DNA of 64,000 nucleotides, from NCBI GenBank assembly GCA_947462335.1, contig OX381709.1, positions 37,094,186-37,158,185 of the forward strand, written 5' to 3'. A model generated the notes under the pieces. The model was not told the origin of the DNA. It did no database searches and worked only from the letters and a program-made list of their open reading frames with translations. The stretch comes from Harmothoe impar. Taxonomy: Eukaryota; Annelida; Polychaeta; Phyllodocida; Polynoidae. The number at the start of each line of letters is the position of its first letter. Position 1 is the first letter of the stretch. Positions 1 to 12,235 of this stretch are shown one piece after another. The translations under genes were made by a program, and so were the position numbers.

Positions 1-719
1 GACTGCAGTCTACTAAGTGGCATTTGGTGGCTTGGGGCCTTGTTTACAGACACATCTGAAAGGTCACTTGGTTATGAATGACATGCTCTACTCTAAGCTG
101 TTGGATCTACGGCAGGAGCACGGCCCCTTTAATGTCTATATTCCATGGCTATACACTCATACAAAATACCGCCGCCCCTACTTCCCGGCTGGTGGCAGCA
201 CTGTGTGCGGGGCATGCATATACAAACCCAATCAAACGTGACTTCCGGTGCCTGTGATGACTGACACTCTGTGCGCATGCGCATTAAACAGTTGATTGTG
301 TAGTACCACGCGACGTTTTAGTAGTATAGGATATAAATCATTTGGAGGTACATGTACAATGTATAGGGGTGAGGTGGGGATAGCGGTACACCGTTTTTAT
401 GCCAACATTGGCTGCACATACAATGTATAGGTCCCATTCTGTAGCAGCACAAGCTAAACATCGGCGTGATAGTGTAAGGTTTATAGGGTCTATATCCATG
501 ACCCTGTGGGGTTTAGAAAGCGCACCCCAAGCCCTTTCCATACCATAGATATGGGCACTGCTGTATCGGACAAGCAGCACTCTAAATGTCTGTCTACATT
601 TAGTTACAGCTGTAGTGGACAAGCAGCATAGTTAATCCCTGGCCTTATTTCAAAACTTAATTTAGCGTGTGAAAATCTGGATTGCATAGAATGGCCCCGC
701 GAATACTCAATCAATCAAA
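1..719. other. No gene recognised
   Basis: No exon, RNA gene or convincing repeat is seen here. The open frames are short, have no family resemblance and lack flanking splice signals. Confidence 0.5.
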
Positions 720-721
720 TA

Positions 722-1243
722 CAGTGAAACTTCGTTATAAGGAACTCTGATATAAGGAGACCTTACTTATAAGGAGCAGATTTGTGTGGTCCCAATTTTT
801 CCCCATACATTTATTTAGTAAGAAAACTCTCTTAGAAGGAGGTGTTTTTACCTTAACCTCTGATATAAGGAGGTAATTTTGGCTCATTTCCTTATTTCGT
901 ACGTGATGACCTTACCCAGGGAAGTTATTTCTCAGTCACATACTGCTTAAAATTGCCCACTGCCCCGTCCAATAGAGGTAGCGAGAATACATTTGTAGCT
1001 TCCCTAGGGAGGAAGGGATATCTTAAGCTCCCTGAAGGGGATCTAGAAGGGGTTATGACTTGAAATAATACACACACCCATCTGAATTGTATTCAAATCA
1101 AATCTATAAGGGTAAAAGAGACACATGTAGGGAGTGTTCTCTTGCTGGACCTTTATAAGGCTGACCTTGCTTATAAGGAGACCTTGCTTATAAGGAGCAA
1201 ATTGCACTGGTCCCAAGGTCCTCCTTATAACGAAGTTTTACTG
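722..1243. mobile_element. pogo/Tigger-like MITE
   Basis: The left end reads CAGTGAAACTTCGTTATAAG and the right end is its approximate inverted complement (CTTATAACGAAGTTTTACTG). The element is flanked by TA on both sides (720-721 and 1244-1245). Internally it holds several copies of a TATAAGGAG-type motif in direct order near both ends. CAGT termini with a TA target duplication are typical of pogo/Tc1-mariner elements. At 522 bp with no transposase frame it is non-autonomous. Confidence 0.8.
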
Positions 1244-1278
1244 TATATTTCATTGGGGTGAATCATCACGTGTTTTTG

Positions 1279-1306
1279 ACTCAGGTAGCTACTGCTACCT
1301 GAGTCT
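1279..1306. repeat. Perfect 12-bp hairpin
   Basis: The sequence GACTCAGGTAGC is followed after a four-base loop (TACT) by its exact inverted complement GCTACCTGAGTC. A related ACCTGAGTCTT stretch recurs near 1885, so the hairpin may be one end of a degraded element. Confidence 0.6.
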
Positions 1307-1737
1307 TATGTGACGGCTCTGTGAGACGCCCTCTTGGGAAAGGCCAAAAAATGTCAACCCTTTTTTTCTAGCAGAAAAAAACATTTCCTGTCAAACATTC
1401 AATATGCTACTTAAACTACAAACATTTTTCCTACCATAGGTCGTTCAAATCATCCTTGTAATGCAATCCATTATACTTGAAAATTGCATTAAAAAAAGCA
1501 TGCCAAAAATCGTCATGTTTTTTTTTACTGTAGACAAACATCAAAGTACTGTTGTAGACACTGGATCCTCTTTTGCAGTAGTAGTTAATTCAATGTGAAT
1601 ACGTCTGCACCCTCCGCTGAGACGCTTTTTTTAAGACCAAAAACTCGATGAAACAGGGTGGGAAACGATCAGTGGACAAAAAGAGGACAGGCAGTACATA
1701 AATTACTGCACTGCTGGTAGGGTTGGGGGTTGGGGGT

Positions 1738-1829
1738 ATTACACATATTACACTCACACATATTGCACTCACACATATTACACTCACACATAATATTATT
1801 ACACTCACACATATTACACTCACACTTCG
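1738..1829. repeat. CA-rich minisatellite
   Basis: A short unit close to ACACATATTACACTC is repeated about five to six times with small changes. It creates spurious cysteine/valine-rich reading frames on the minus strand. Confidence 0.75.
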
Positions 1830-4800
1830 GGGGGCACTTTGGGGGGGGGGCTTCGGGTAGGTTTATCCAATAGAAAAACAAATACCTGAGTCTTTTGTGA
1901 TTAGGATCACACGCTAGACATGTGGCATTACTTTTTATTAATAAGATGATTTGATTAGAATACTCCCATCCCTTTTACTCCTGGATCTCCCCTGCCCATG
2001 CAACGTTGTATAATTGACAAAACACACAATCATTCCATTCACCATATCGTAAAATGATGATAGCTTGTCATAGTAAAGGCACCTTGCCAATTTGTGTGAC
2101 CTCGTACCATTCATAAGTGACCCTTAATGACCTATATATCATTATTCCGCCATTATGACCCTGATGTGCTGCCAACGACTGAGGGAAGGTCAAAGCTATC
2201 TCATTGTATCAGGTTCGATGTGGAGGCACCTTGCCAGACCCATGCACAATCCTGGCCAGACACCCCACCCACAGTATTACCCTTCCCTGACAATCCTACC
2301 TATATAGGGGTCAGGCTGGTCGTCCTGTGGGCGGCTCCTTTACTTAAGCTTGTAACTGGCGAGACAAGCACTGATACAGCAATCACAATGGGTACAAGCT
2401 GTTACATAATGCCCCCTAAGAATTCTGCAGCGAATGCAGGGTGTTATCTGATTGGTTGATACTGCAACCAGCTACACGCCTTTATACCTTTGCAAGTATC
2501 GCTGTCTGTGGCATGGCCTTATATATTATGCTCCTGTATTGTTTCTGATGCGGTTACTATTAATGCTACTTTGATCACCATTGTTGATAATTAGTATGTC
2601 CTTACAGTCGTATATGACTTTCCTCTTACCGCCTCGGCCAGCATGTAGCCAGCTATTATTTGATCATCCACTGAATACAGAATACTTGTAGGTCCATACA
2701 AGTCGAAATTTGTTATTCGTGGCCACATTGAATAAAGCAGTTATGATCTCTTCCATAAACTGTCCTATCATCTCCCCCCAGCAGCTCAATTAAAAACATT
2801 AAGATAAAGCCGTTACCATGGTTATCAAGGTGGTTATGGTTATCAGATTGCACGGGAATCCTGTTGTCCCTTCTTGTCAGCCGAGACAACAAAAAAGTTA
2901 ATCTTTATCAAACATTGATGAAAAAAGGGGTGAACAATTATCTATACTTTTTAATCTGATCGCCGTCTTCTGTTAAATTCCCCTGCCTCACCAGCACCTT
3001 TAATGGACATGTTTCACTGTGGGATTGTGACGTCACAGTGGGTTGTGTTATCGTGGTGTCCCAGCAGGTGGCGTTAATGGCGGTGGTTGAGATGGATTCT
3101 GGGTCTGCAAAAAGTGTTGGTGGTGGTTGTGGGAGATAGAGAAGGACGTGTGCACTGCCTGGTACACCCCTCAGGGCAGCATCACGAGCTAATGCACTCT
3201 GTTACTTTGCCGTCATGCTGTATGGATGCAACACCTGTGAGTAACTCGTCGGTGCTGCATTCATGCATCATCACTCCTTGGTTGATGCACTCCTGAAGAC
3301 TCGGTATGTATGATACCAATACAGCGCTGGCAAGTTACCGGGAACATGAACCTTAAAGCATCATGCCGTCCTTAAAGCCCCAGCGCCCCTATATATAGGG
3401 CTGAGTACCTGTCCCGGCTCCACTCCGACTGCCGCTGGAGGGGTACCGAGGCCTGCGCCTTTAAAGGGTTTAAGGCAGCAAGTTTTCATAAGATGCATGG
3501 GAGCAGTGGTGCTGTATATGATAATATGTGATAGTATCCCGGATTGTTTGGTCAAAAGAGTCCCTGACCATCTTGATGTTGATGTGTTCTACATATGTAG
3601 GCTGTGACACGCACGTTGCGTCAGACAGATACGGTGTAATACAAAATGGTGATTCACGAAATGGAGGCAGTCATTTCTGGTCTAAGTATGCGTGTTGTGT
3701 ACAGGAGTGGAGCCATACGGTACCCTCCCACAACTATATGTATAGATAGGCCTAACCTCATACAGGTATGAGGGAGGGTATAGACCCCTCACCCCTGATA
3801 GATTAAACGCTGCATTAATGTTGGGGCCAACTTACGGATGAGTTATAATTAATGGTAACATATCAAGCTAGCACCCGCTATATTTCCAGTCCTTCTATAA
3901 TGAAACAGTCACTCAGTGTTTGCTCGTTTACTGCCTTCTTTATGGCAGCGCGGTATGACGTATGGCGTCCAGCTGAAATGCCCCATTTATTAGTACTACT
4001 TACTTCAGTACCATTACTCGGGAGGGGAGGTGTGTACCCATGGCAGGACAGTGCCATGGTACTGGAGGTGGGCATGTGGGTGGGAACGGGGAATATAGTG
4101 GTGTGGTCAATATTATAACTGTGCGGGATAGGGATTGAAGGGGCAAGCTAGTATACAGGAGGGGTGGCAGGGAGTCGGGTATGGTGGATAGGAACTGACT
4201 CATAGTGCTGGGGGAGTGATCTATAATGTAGGCCTACATATAATGTCACCTGAAGAAGAACTACTGTCAATAACATGTTGCTGCATGGGGTCCTAGAAAT
4301 GTGCTACCGGCTGTAATTATAATGTCGTAATGGGATGTTTTATGAGCCCTTAAACCATATATAATAGCGTCCGATCGTCGTATACGTCGTATACGTAGTT
4401 AACTACGTTGGAGAACTTTTGCAGACAGAAATAATGCGATAATAGCTATGTGAACAAATATGCTGTATTTATTCTCTGTCTGCAAAGGCGATTTAGCCTG
4501 TTCAAATACTGACAGATACTGACAGGTTTGTTTTCATACTATGGCATTCCGTCTCCCATAGTTAGAGCACTTAAGACAAGAAGTTATCCTACTTAACTCT
4601 AGTTGATTGCGGCCATACGTCTCCCACCCAGAATGTAGATGGGGCACACAGGAGGCGCTAATCCCCTGGTCTGTCGGCTGCCTCACACAGGTCCTAATCC
4701 TGCCTCCTGGCGGATTACTGAGGGCCTGTCTGGCGGCTTTAGACGGCGTCTCATCTGTCTGTATGAAACTATAATACTGCCTTCACCTGGCATTCAGTCC

Positions 4801-6400
4801 ATAGTGTTTGCTACAAAGTGTTATAGAGAGTGTGGCTGGGGGCGGGCCAGATAAGACCCTGCATGACCTATAAGGGCCGACTCTAGTTTCATAGTCGGAA
4901 CTAAGATCAGAGCGAGCCAAGGTCTTGGTTGAAACAGGTTTTGAACAATTTAAAAATCATTTTATTTGTTGGGCCCCCTTGAAAGACAAGTAGATACTGG
5001 ACAGACAATGTTACATTGTCTTATGTAGACTGACGGCAGGAGACAGGGATCCGAGTGCATGATTACACAATAACAACTATACGGGACTAGCGCATTTGGC
5101 TATGGGGGCCGCCATCTTGGCTCAGAGCAGTGCATTGTGGTTAGGCCCCCGACTCCAGAGCAGTGCATCATGGGAGAATTTCTTATCAGCTCCTTTGTTT
5201 AAGGTGTGAGGAGAGGGGATTAGCTGATAAGAAGATAGAGTTTAGCCCCCGACTACCTCAGGTACCAGGATGTGCTAGTCCCGTATATAGCAGAGTGTGT
5301 GAGTGGTGCCCAGTTTACAAGCTCAGTGTGCCATATTGCTGGGCAGGGCTTATCGTGCAGCAGACGTGCTGTATAATGAAGCCGTTAGAGCGCTGTCTGG
5401 TCGGGGCAGGACATGGGGGAGGCAAGGACGGGCCGGACGGGGCTCTCAATGAGTGAGGAGGGAAACTGGGTGAACGAAGGGGATGGAATGAGTAAGGGGA
5501 AACACTGCTAATGAATGAAAAGTAATCAATAACGATTTAAAACAAAGTTAAGTTCGTAAGAGCGCTACAATATACAATTATAAAGAGGCTTTTATAAATT
5601 GATATTATGTTATCTATTCAGTAATAACAAACTTACACACTCTAATTATGTTGGGCACTATTCCTCGGATTATAATAAAACAATAAGGCCTATAAAACAT
5701 TAACAAAATAGCAGTAGCATGGTATACAATTTATAACTAAAATATCGGATATGTGCTACGACTATATCTATACTATTCAGAGGTGTTCTACTTTGGAAGG
5801 ATTTATGTAGTTTTGCTTGATCTCTGTAGATGGTAAGCCATTACGGCACATGCTCTCTGTGGGTCCCTCTCCGTACCTCCCCACGTGAGACCAGCCTTTA
5901 ATACAGTGAGTCACTGCGTGTGTACACGGTTTGATGTGAATTAATTATTACCTATTACAGGAATAGTGTCTCCCTCTCATTCACATTGATCACGTGACCC
6001 ATTAACCGTGCACACAGGTTAATTCACATTGATCCAAGGGGGCTGGGTATAAGAAAATCGACAAGTCGACCTACTCAGTAACCACCTCGACTCGGCCTCT
6101 CGATGCATAAAACCATGTTCTGATCAGATCCGACTGTACAACCAGTCAGAATGAGTACCACACCTTAACAGGAGGGTACACATGTATTTAAAGTACATGT
6201 ATAAGCAGAAGGAACATTGAAGTAACACTAGCTGACATGAATGTACTGAAGTCTTATCAATGTTTTTTTACCTGATAAGTGGCCGACCTTCATTGTGTGG
6301 TAGAATCCAGGTACTGCACTTAAAACGTGTACTCAAGCCCTGAGCATGCTTTAAATTATGTGAAATAAAACGTCAGCAATTACATGTATCTGGTGCATGG
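1830..6400. other. Non-coding stretch, no gene recognised
   Basis: Frames up to 110 codons occur (for example 2127-2459) but none resembles a known family and none has exon-like borders. The first coding exon of the FERM gene (vertebrate counterparts encode a short N-terminus ending in a lysine pair before the STKG motif) was looked for here and not found. The stretch contains one copy of a dispersed hairpin repeat (3191-3274). Confidence 0.45.
3191..3274 (-). repeat. Copy 1 of dispersed GCATGATGCATGAA hairpin repeat
   Basis: Read on the minus strand this copy contains GATGCATGAATGCAGC followed by CGACGAGTTACTC, and shares this order with the copies near 23515, 30724 and 46822. The family has no coding capacity. 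See the finding on this family. Confidence 0.6.
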
Positions 6401-6570
6401 AGCAGCTTCTAGACACGAGAACCCGGTGGAACCCCCAGGGATCTGGGGTGGCACATCTCTACTGGAAGCAGCCACGTGGCAGTGTCAATAGAGGGTCTGT
6501 GTATTTTGAAAAGGAATGGAGGGGGAAAGCTGAACGTGCCAACAGCTGGGGCTGATAAGAGGCCCTCCCT

Positions 6571-7365
6571 GACTGCAGCACCACTCAACAGGTAGTGTGA
6601 GCAGCTCTGGGGGGACTGTAGCCTCCCCTGTTTCAGGTACTGCAGCACCACTCAACGGGTAGTGAGAGCAGCTCTGGGGGGACTGTAGCCTCCCCTGTTT
6701 CAGGTACTGCAGCACCACACAACGGGTAGTGAGAGCAGCTCTGGGGGGACTGTAGCCTCCCCTGTTTCAGGTACTGCAGCACCACACAACGGGTAGTGAG
6801 AGCAGCTTTGGGGGACTGTAGCCTCCCCTGTCTCAGGTACTGCAGCACCACACAACAGGTAGTGAGAGCAGCTCTGGGGGGACTGTAGCCTCCCCTGTTT
6901 CAGGTACTGCAGCACCACACAACAGGTAGTGAGAGCAGCTCTGGGGGGACTGTAGCCTCCCCTGTTTCAGGTACTGCAGCACCACACAACGGGTAGTGAG
7001 AGCAGCTTTGGGGGACTGTAGCCTCCCCTGTCTCAGGTACTGCAGCACCACACAACGGGTAGTGAGGGCAGCTCTGGGGGACTGTAGCCTCCCCTGTCTC
7101 AGGTACTGCAGCACCACACAACGGGTAGTGAGGGCAGCTCTGGGGGACTGTAGCCTCCCCTGTCTCAGGTACTGCAGCACCACACAACGGGTAGTGAGGG
7201 CAGCTCTGGGGGGACTGTAGCCTCCCCTGTCTCAGGTACTGCAGCACCACACAACGGGTAGTGAGAGCAGCTCTGGGGGGACTGTAGCCTCCCCTGTCTC
7301 AGGTACTGCAGCACCACACAACAGGTAGTGAGCGCAGCTCTAGGGGACTGTAGCCACATGTCTCT
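6571..7365. repeat. 67-bp minisatellite array, about 11-12 units
   Basis: Units of about 66-67 bp carry AGCAGCTCTGGGGGGACTGT, then CCTCCCCTG(T/C)(T/C)TCAGGTACTGCAGCACCAC. They run head to tail with only a few differences: CTCAAC versus CACAAC, TTTCAG versus TCTCAG, and five or six Gs. More degenerate units continue to about 7500. Because the unit is not a multiple of three, every frame shows a shifted repeating peptide; these frames are not genes. Confidence 0.95.
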
Positions 7366-7838
7366 CAGGTATTAAAAGGCGATGAGGGCAGCTCTTTGGG
7401 GACTGTAGCCTCCTCCATCTCAGATATTCCAGATAGTGAGAGCAATGTCTCTTACGTATTCCAGGTAGTGAGAGCAGCTCTAGGGGACTGTAGCCACATT
7501 TGTTTGTCGGAGGGTTGCTTGTCTGTGACACTTCATACCCTGTGATGAGGTTGGAGAGGAAGCTGAATGGTATGATACGCCTCTGACTGTGCCAGCACGC
7601 AGGAGCGTGGACCAGGACAGGATCCAGTTACACATAACTTGGCATAAGGACAAAGGGCTAATACCAAGTAGACGAATCATTAAAAAGGCCTTGAGCAAGA
7701 ACAATGTAAGCAGTACCGTTATACACTTTGACGGTACGTGTTAGATAGACTACACCTGTACCTTGGTATGCCTAATAACCACTGCCCCACAAGGTCAAGA
7801 CGAGGTGTTATACATAGAAGGTTATGTGAGTCTAAGTG

Positions 7839-7889
7839 GAAATAACCAAGGTGTGAATTCCTTTGTCTTGGCCCTCCGCTGTGGTTTAA
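7839..7889 (+). repeat. 51-bp interspersed repeat, copy 1
   Basis: The sequence from GAAATAACCAAGGTGTGAAT to GCTGTGGTTTA is repeated identically at 10075-10125. The flanks differ, so this is a dispersed and not a segmental copy. Confidence 0.85.
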
Positions 7890-9212
7890 GTAATAGATAG
7901 ACTATGGTTATGAAAAGGTATGTAGAATTAACCACAGCTTGCTGGTGGGGCCAGACGAGGGCGAAGCCCAAGTCGCCCTATATATATATGCGCTGTATGT
8001 AAGCGCGGGCCCACTACATTGCTATGAAATGTTGCTAGAAACACCATCCTACCTCTGTACATGGAGACATAATTGGACGAGTCGGGCATGGATGTCCATT
8101 AGCGGAATGCTAAGGGTCGCCCCGGACCCAGGTGTGCCTGGGAGGACGTGTTGGGTGATAGGGAGCTGGTTAGGGGTGGGAGGAGGTGTGTTAGAGTGTG
8201 TGGGGCGAGTGGGGCGGTTCTTACAAAGGTCACTGGGTGAACAGACAGTCGATACTGGGGCGTCTTGGATCCCCTGTGTTAGCAAGACAACCGACCCACG
8301 CCTCCTGAGCACCCTCTGGGGTATGTCAGGTAGATGTTAAGGTGTAATATCGGGAACTGTAAAGCATCATGATGGTGAGGAGGACTTCTGTACTGCTGGT
8401 CTCTTGGCTGATTCTGAGAAAGTATCAGGCATTGCACTCCCGCCACTACAGTGTACATTATGTCATAGAGTGTGAGGCAGGAACCAGCCATGTCTGCCGG
8501 CGGGAGGGGGGCATTGCAGCAAGATGGCTGTAGCCATGGGATGACCTGCTAAAGCCCCTATAGAACAGACAGACATGTGTCTGTGGCCATGAGACAAGGG
8601 CAAGGTCATGACCCTTTATGTGACTGTCCGCAGGTGTGAAGGTCATCCACGTGACCCTCATGGATGCCATTGGGGCAGACATGGTCTGTATGCTGTCATG
8701 GTTGTTATACAAACAATGCCAGTGTTTTATGGTTTCTGTCTTCTGAAGGAATAAAATAATGTGTTCATTACATCAATGTATGAGCTAGATCCCCGGGCTA
8801 GGTCGCAGGACAACCATCAAATTAACCCATTAATAACTGAATTATGGGGTAAGGTTTATGTCCCTTTGTCGTTGTAATACAGTAATGCACTGGCCATACA
8901 CACTAGGGCAGCACTTATTCATCATGCCTACACAGTCAGACAGCTAAGCTATCAGATAGCATGGGGGGATAACCACGTGTCTAGGTCACGAATCGCAGTC
9001 AGTGATGTACTGTAAGGGGCAGAGGCTATACCGATATGTCTCCACGCGTGGAGAAAACACCCGTGCCCATAGGCAAAATCAATCTCTTGATGTTAATAAC
9101 CAGTTTGATCATGTTGATATGGGGAGGAGTGGCCCCTTAGCCGGCCCTGATTGGGTGTAAGAGGCTGCTGAGTGCTTGTTCCTTATCTGTGTTATCTGTG
9201 TTTGTGTTGCAG

Positions 9213-9317
9213 TCCACCACCAAGGGGCAGGTGATCCTTAACAAGGTTTACGAACACCTGAATCTCATAGAGCGCGAGTACTTCGGCCTCAGGTACCTCG
9301 ACACCACCAACCAGACG
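9213..9317 (+). CDS. EPB41L4A: EPB41L4A-like exon: FERM F1 lobe
   Basis: The acceptor is TGTTGCAG and the donor GTAAGT; it starts and ends in phase 0. The peptide runs from STTKGQ to DTTNQT and contains EYFGLRY, the F1-lobe signature (vertebrate EIDYFGLRY). The preceding exon, which should supply the N-terminus, is not visible. Confidence 0.93.
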
Positions 9318-12163
9318 GTAAGTTTATTAAAGGGTTATGGTTTCAGATTAGAAGTAAAATTTATTATAGATAGGGAGGACTGTTGACTGATACCATAGCA
9401 ATGTGACGTAGAAGATGCGCTTAGACATGCAATTGCAATAACAGTCTGTTACCGAGATATGGTAACCAGACATCCTTAAGTTCTCTGTCATTCATTGGAC
9501 TCTTTGTGTAGTTTAATAGCTATAAAGTGGGACATATCACATGACATTTTAGAACAAAGTCACTAGATTGCAAATGTCTCCAATGAATACTATTTGATAT
9601 AAGATTGATTTTGTTTCAGCACTGGCTCGACCCTCTCAAGTCAATAGGAACGCAACTATTAAAAAGTACGTACACCCATGTAAATTGTTTTCATATCACC
9701 TGTGAATTGTTTTTATAAATATAATATGATGTTAACAACTCTTCGTTTCACTGCTCGGCAACTCTTCCTGGACCTCAAACGTAAATCGAGTTTTGTTCAC
9801 ATTCACTCGCTATGGGAGCCAGGCCGAATCTGACAGGCAATTGAAACTATTGGTATAGGGCCTAGGCCGGACTGGAGCTGGTTGCGGCGGCCTGCACTGA
9901 TAAGAGCTGATAGGCTGGGTACCAACATGTCCCTGGAAGTGATTGTTACCCAGGGACAAGGTACCAGTCAGTGTGTCTCTTATCAGTGATGGTAACCGCA
10001 CCCAGCGAAATTTTAAATGACGGACCCACTGGGTATGGGTCTTCAGGCCTATAGAGGTCACAACACATTATGTAGAAATAACCAAGGTGTGAATTCCTTT
10101 GTCTTGGCCCTCCGCTGTGGTTTAAACCATTTTAAATTCCAATGTATACTTGACAAGGTATAATCCATGCATCTTCGATATAACCTGGTGTGTGTGGTAC
10201 GTTAAGAGGTTGTTGTGACTGTATGTCCGTTTACCACCTGTTGCAGATGGCCAGCACCAATACACGTTATACTTTGGTGTCAAGTTCTATGCAGCTGATC
10301 CCTGCAAACTACATGAGGAGATCACAAGGTAAGTTTGGGCAGTCCGCTCTGACTAAATTGTAAAGTTTATAGGACAGCATAGTGATTTAATGCCACTATG
10401 GCCTTTTGTCATGAAGGCCCTTCTTACCACGTTTAACTATTGGCTACTGATTCGAGGACAGTGATCAATACAAGTAAGAAACTACTGTAGGTGCATGTAG
10501 ATGTACCGAGCCTACGTGTATTTCAGTAGAAGCAATACAGACAATGACCTATGCGTATATAATTATGCAACCTAAGGCGTCCTTGCATATAGTCACCCCT
10601 GGTTTACTTCAACCCTGATTACTGCCTCCGGTAGATACTGGCATGTCTGGTATCGTTTGACCTCTGCTCTGGTGTCTCTGTGACCTTTATAAGAGACACG
10701 ACTACCTATCCAGGGTTTCTACTCTAACCCCTCCTAGCCCCAACACACCCTGCCCCACCCCTACCCAACCAAACAGAAGTCCACCACTCCCGACACATGC
10801 TACAGCAACCCCCAGTACCAACCACATCCAGGTAGAGACAGTCCCCACGTGTGTTTGCATCCCCTACCGCCAGGTGCCCCACCAGCTGGGGAGCTGGTTC
10901 CTGTTGCACGGCCTCTTGGAGCTTATGGTCAGCAGGGGACCAGCAAACCCAGGGTAAACTTGGTGATAGGGGGGTTTGGAGCTTAGTGACCCTAAACCAA
11001 GGTCAACATAAGGTTCTGCCCAACTCAGGTGGAAGCAGTTTGTAGTAATAGGTCCCTCGTGTTAAGTCAGAGTTGAGATTATCCGTTTATTGCATATACA
11101 AACCTTTAATCCTTTACAGATGATATCAGAATGGTTTCCATACAGATCTATTGGTATATCAGCATTTATTGCACAAAGGTGTAATGATAAAAACATCTTG
11201 CCGCCATGACCCCTTTTTATAAAGATAGTTCAACGATAACAAACTTAATCAAATGCATGGTACGGTGAACACATACTATTATCTTTTTTTTGGGGGGGGG
11301 GGGGGATTAGAATGGTAAGCAAAGATTGCAAAAATAAAGACAACTGGAATACTATTTCCCCACCCCCTGTCGACGATTCATCTCCCACCCTGGTCTCTCA
11401 CGACCTAGAGCTCCAGCCACCTCCGCCACAGATGAAAAAGATAGAGATAGGCAGCAGGGATCTAAAGAGAATAAAACAAAACCCTGAAGTCGTCTAGCAT
11501 GCCGCCCATGCCTCCAGACCTAGATGTTAAAGAGATGAGGTCTGTGCTGGTTTTTGGTCTTCTCTTTGGGTATTGCCTTTCAGTGTAGTGAGGGAAGACC
11601 ACATTCGCCTCCACAGTTTCTTTCTCAGCAACTGTGCTTGCCGTATGGGACCTAGGGTTAGTCATATATTTGATTAAGGTACTACCACTATCCTTCCTTC
11701 CTTCCTTCCTTCCTTCCTTCCTTCCTTCCTTCCTTCCTTCCTTCCTTCCTTCCTTCCTTCCTTCCTTCCTTCCTTCCTTCCTTCCTTCCTTCCTTCCTTC
11801 CTTCCTTCCTTCCTTCCTTCCTTCCTTCCTTCCTTCCTTCCTTCCTTCCTTCCTTCCTTCCCCTCTCCCTACCGTTCTAGTTGCTTGCTTAGTGTCTTGC
11901 TTCCTTGCTCCCTCCCTTCCACCTTTCCGTCCTTCATTCATTCCACTATTCATCCAACTTCCTTAACCTCCTCGGCCTCCCCTCTCGTCCTGCCTGCCTG
12001 CCTGCCTGCTTGTCTGCCTGCCTGCCTGCATGTCTGCCTGCCTGCCTGCCTGCCTGCCTGCTTGTCTGCCTGCCTGCCTGCATGTCTGCCTGCCTGCCTG
12101 TCTGCCTGCCTGCCTGCCTGTCTGCCTTCCTGCCCCTGTCTGTCGGTCGGTCTGCCTGCCTGT

Positions 12164-12202
<39 letters not shown>

Positions 12203-12203
12203 A

Positions 12204-12235
<32 letters not shown>

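Noticed and set aside
2127..2459. 110-codon plus-strand frame
   Set aside because: No recognisable domain and no exon-like borders.
6409..7359. Overlapping minus- and plus-strand frames of 60-116 codons
   Set aside because: They are shifted readings of the 67-bp minisatellite and change frame at every unit.
6571..7365. Regular direct repeats considered as a CRISPR array
   Set aside because: The units abut with no unique spacers, and the DNA is eukaryotic.
8279..8712. Frames near 8.0-8.7 kb considered as the missing first FERM exon
   Set aside because: None ends in a Lys codon next to a donor in phase 0, and none resembles the family N-terminus.
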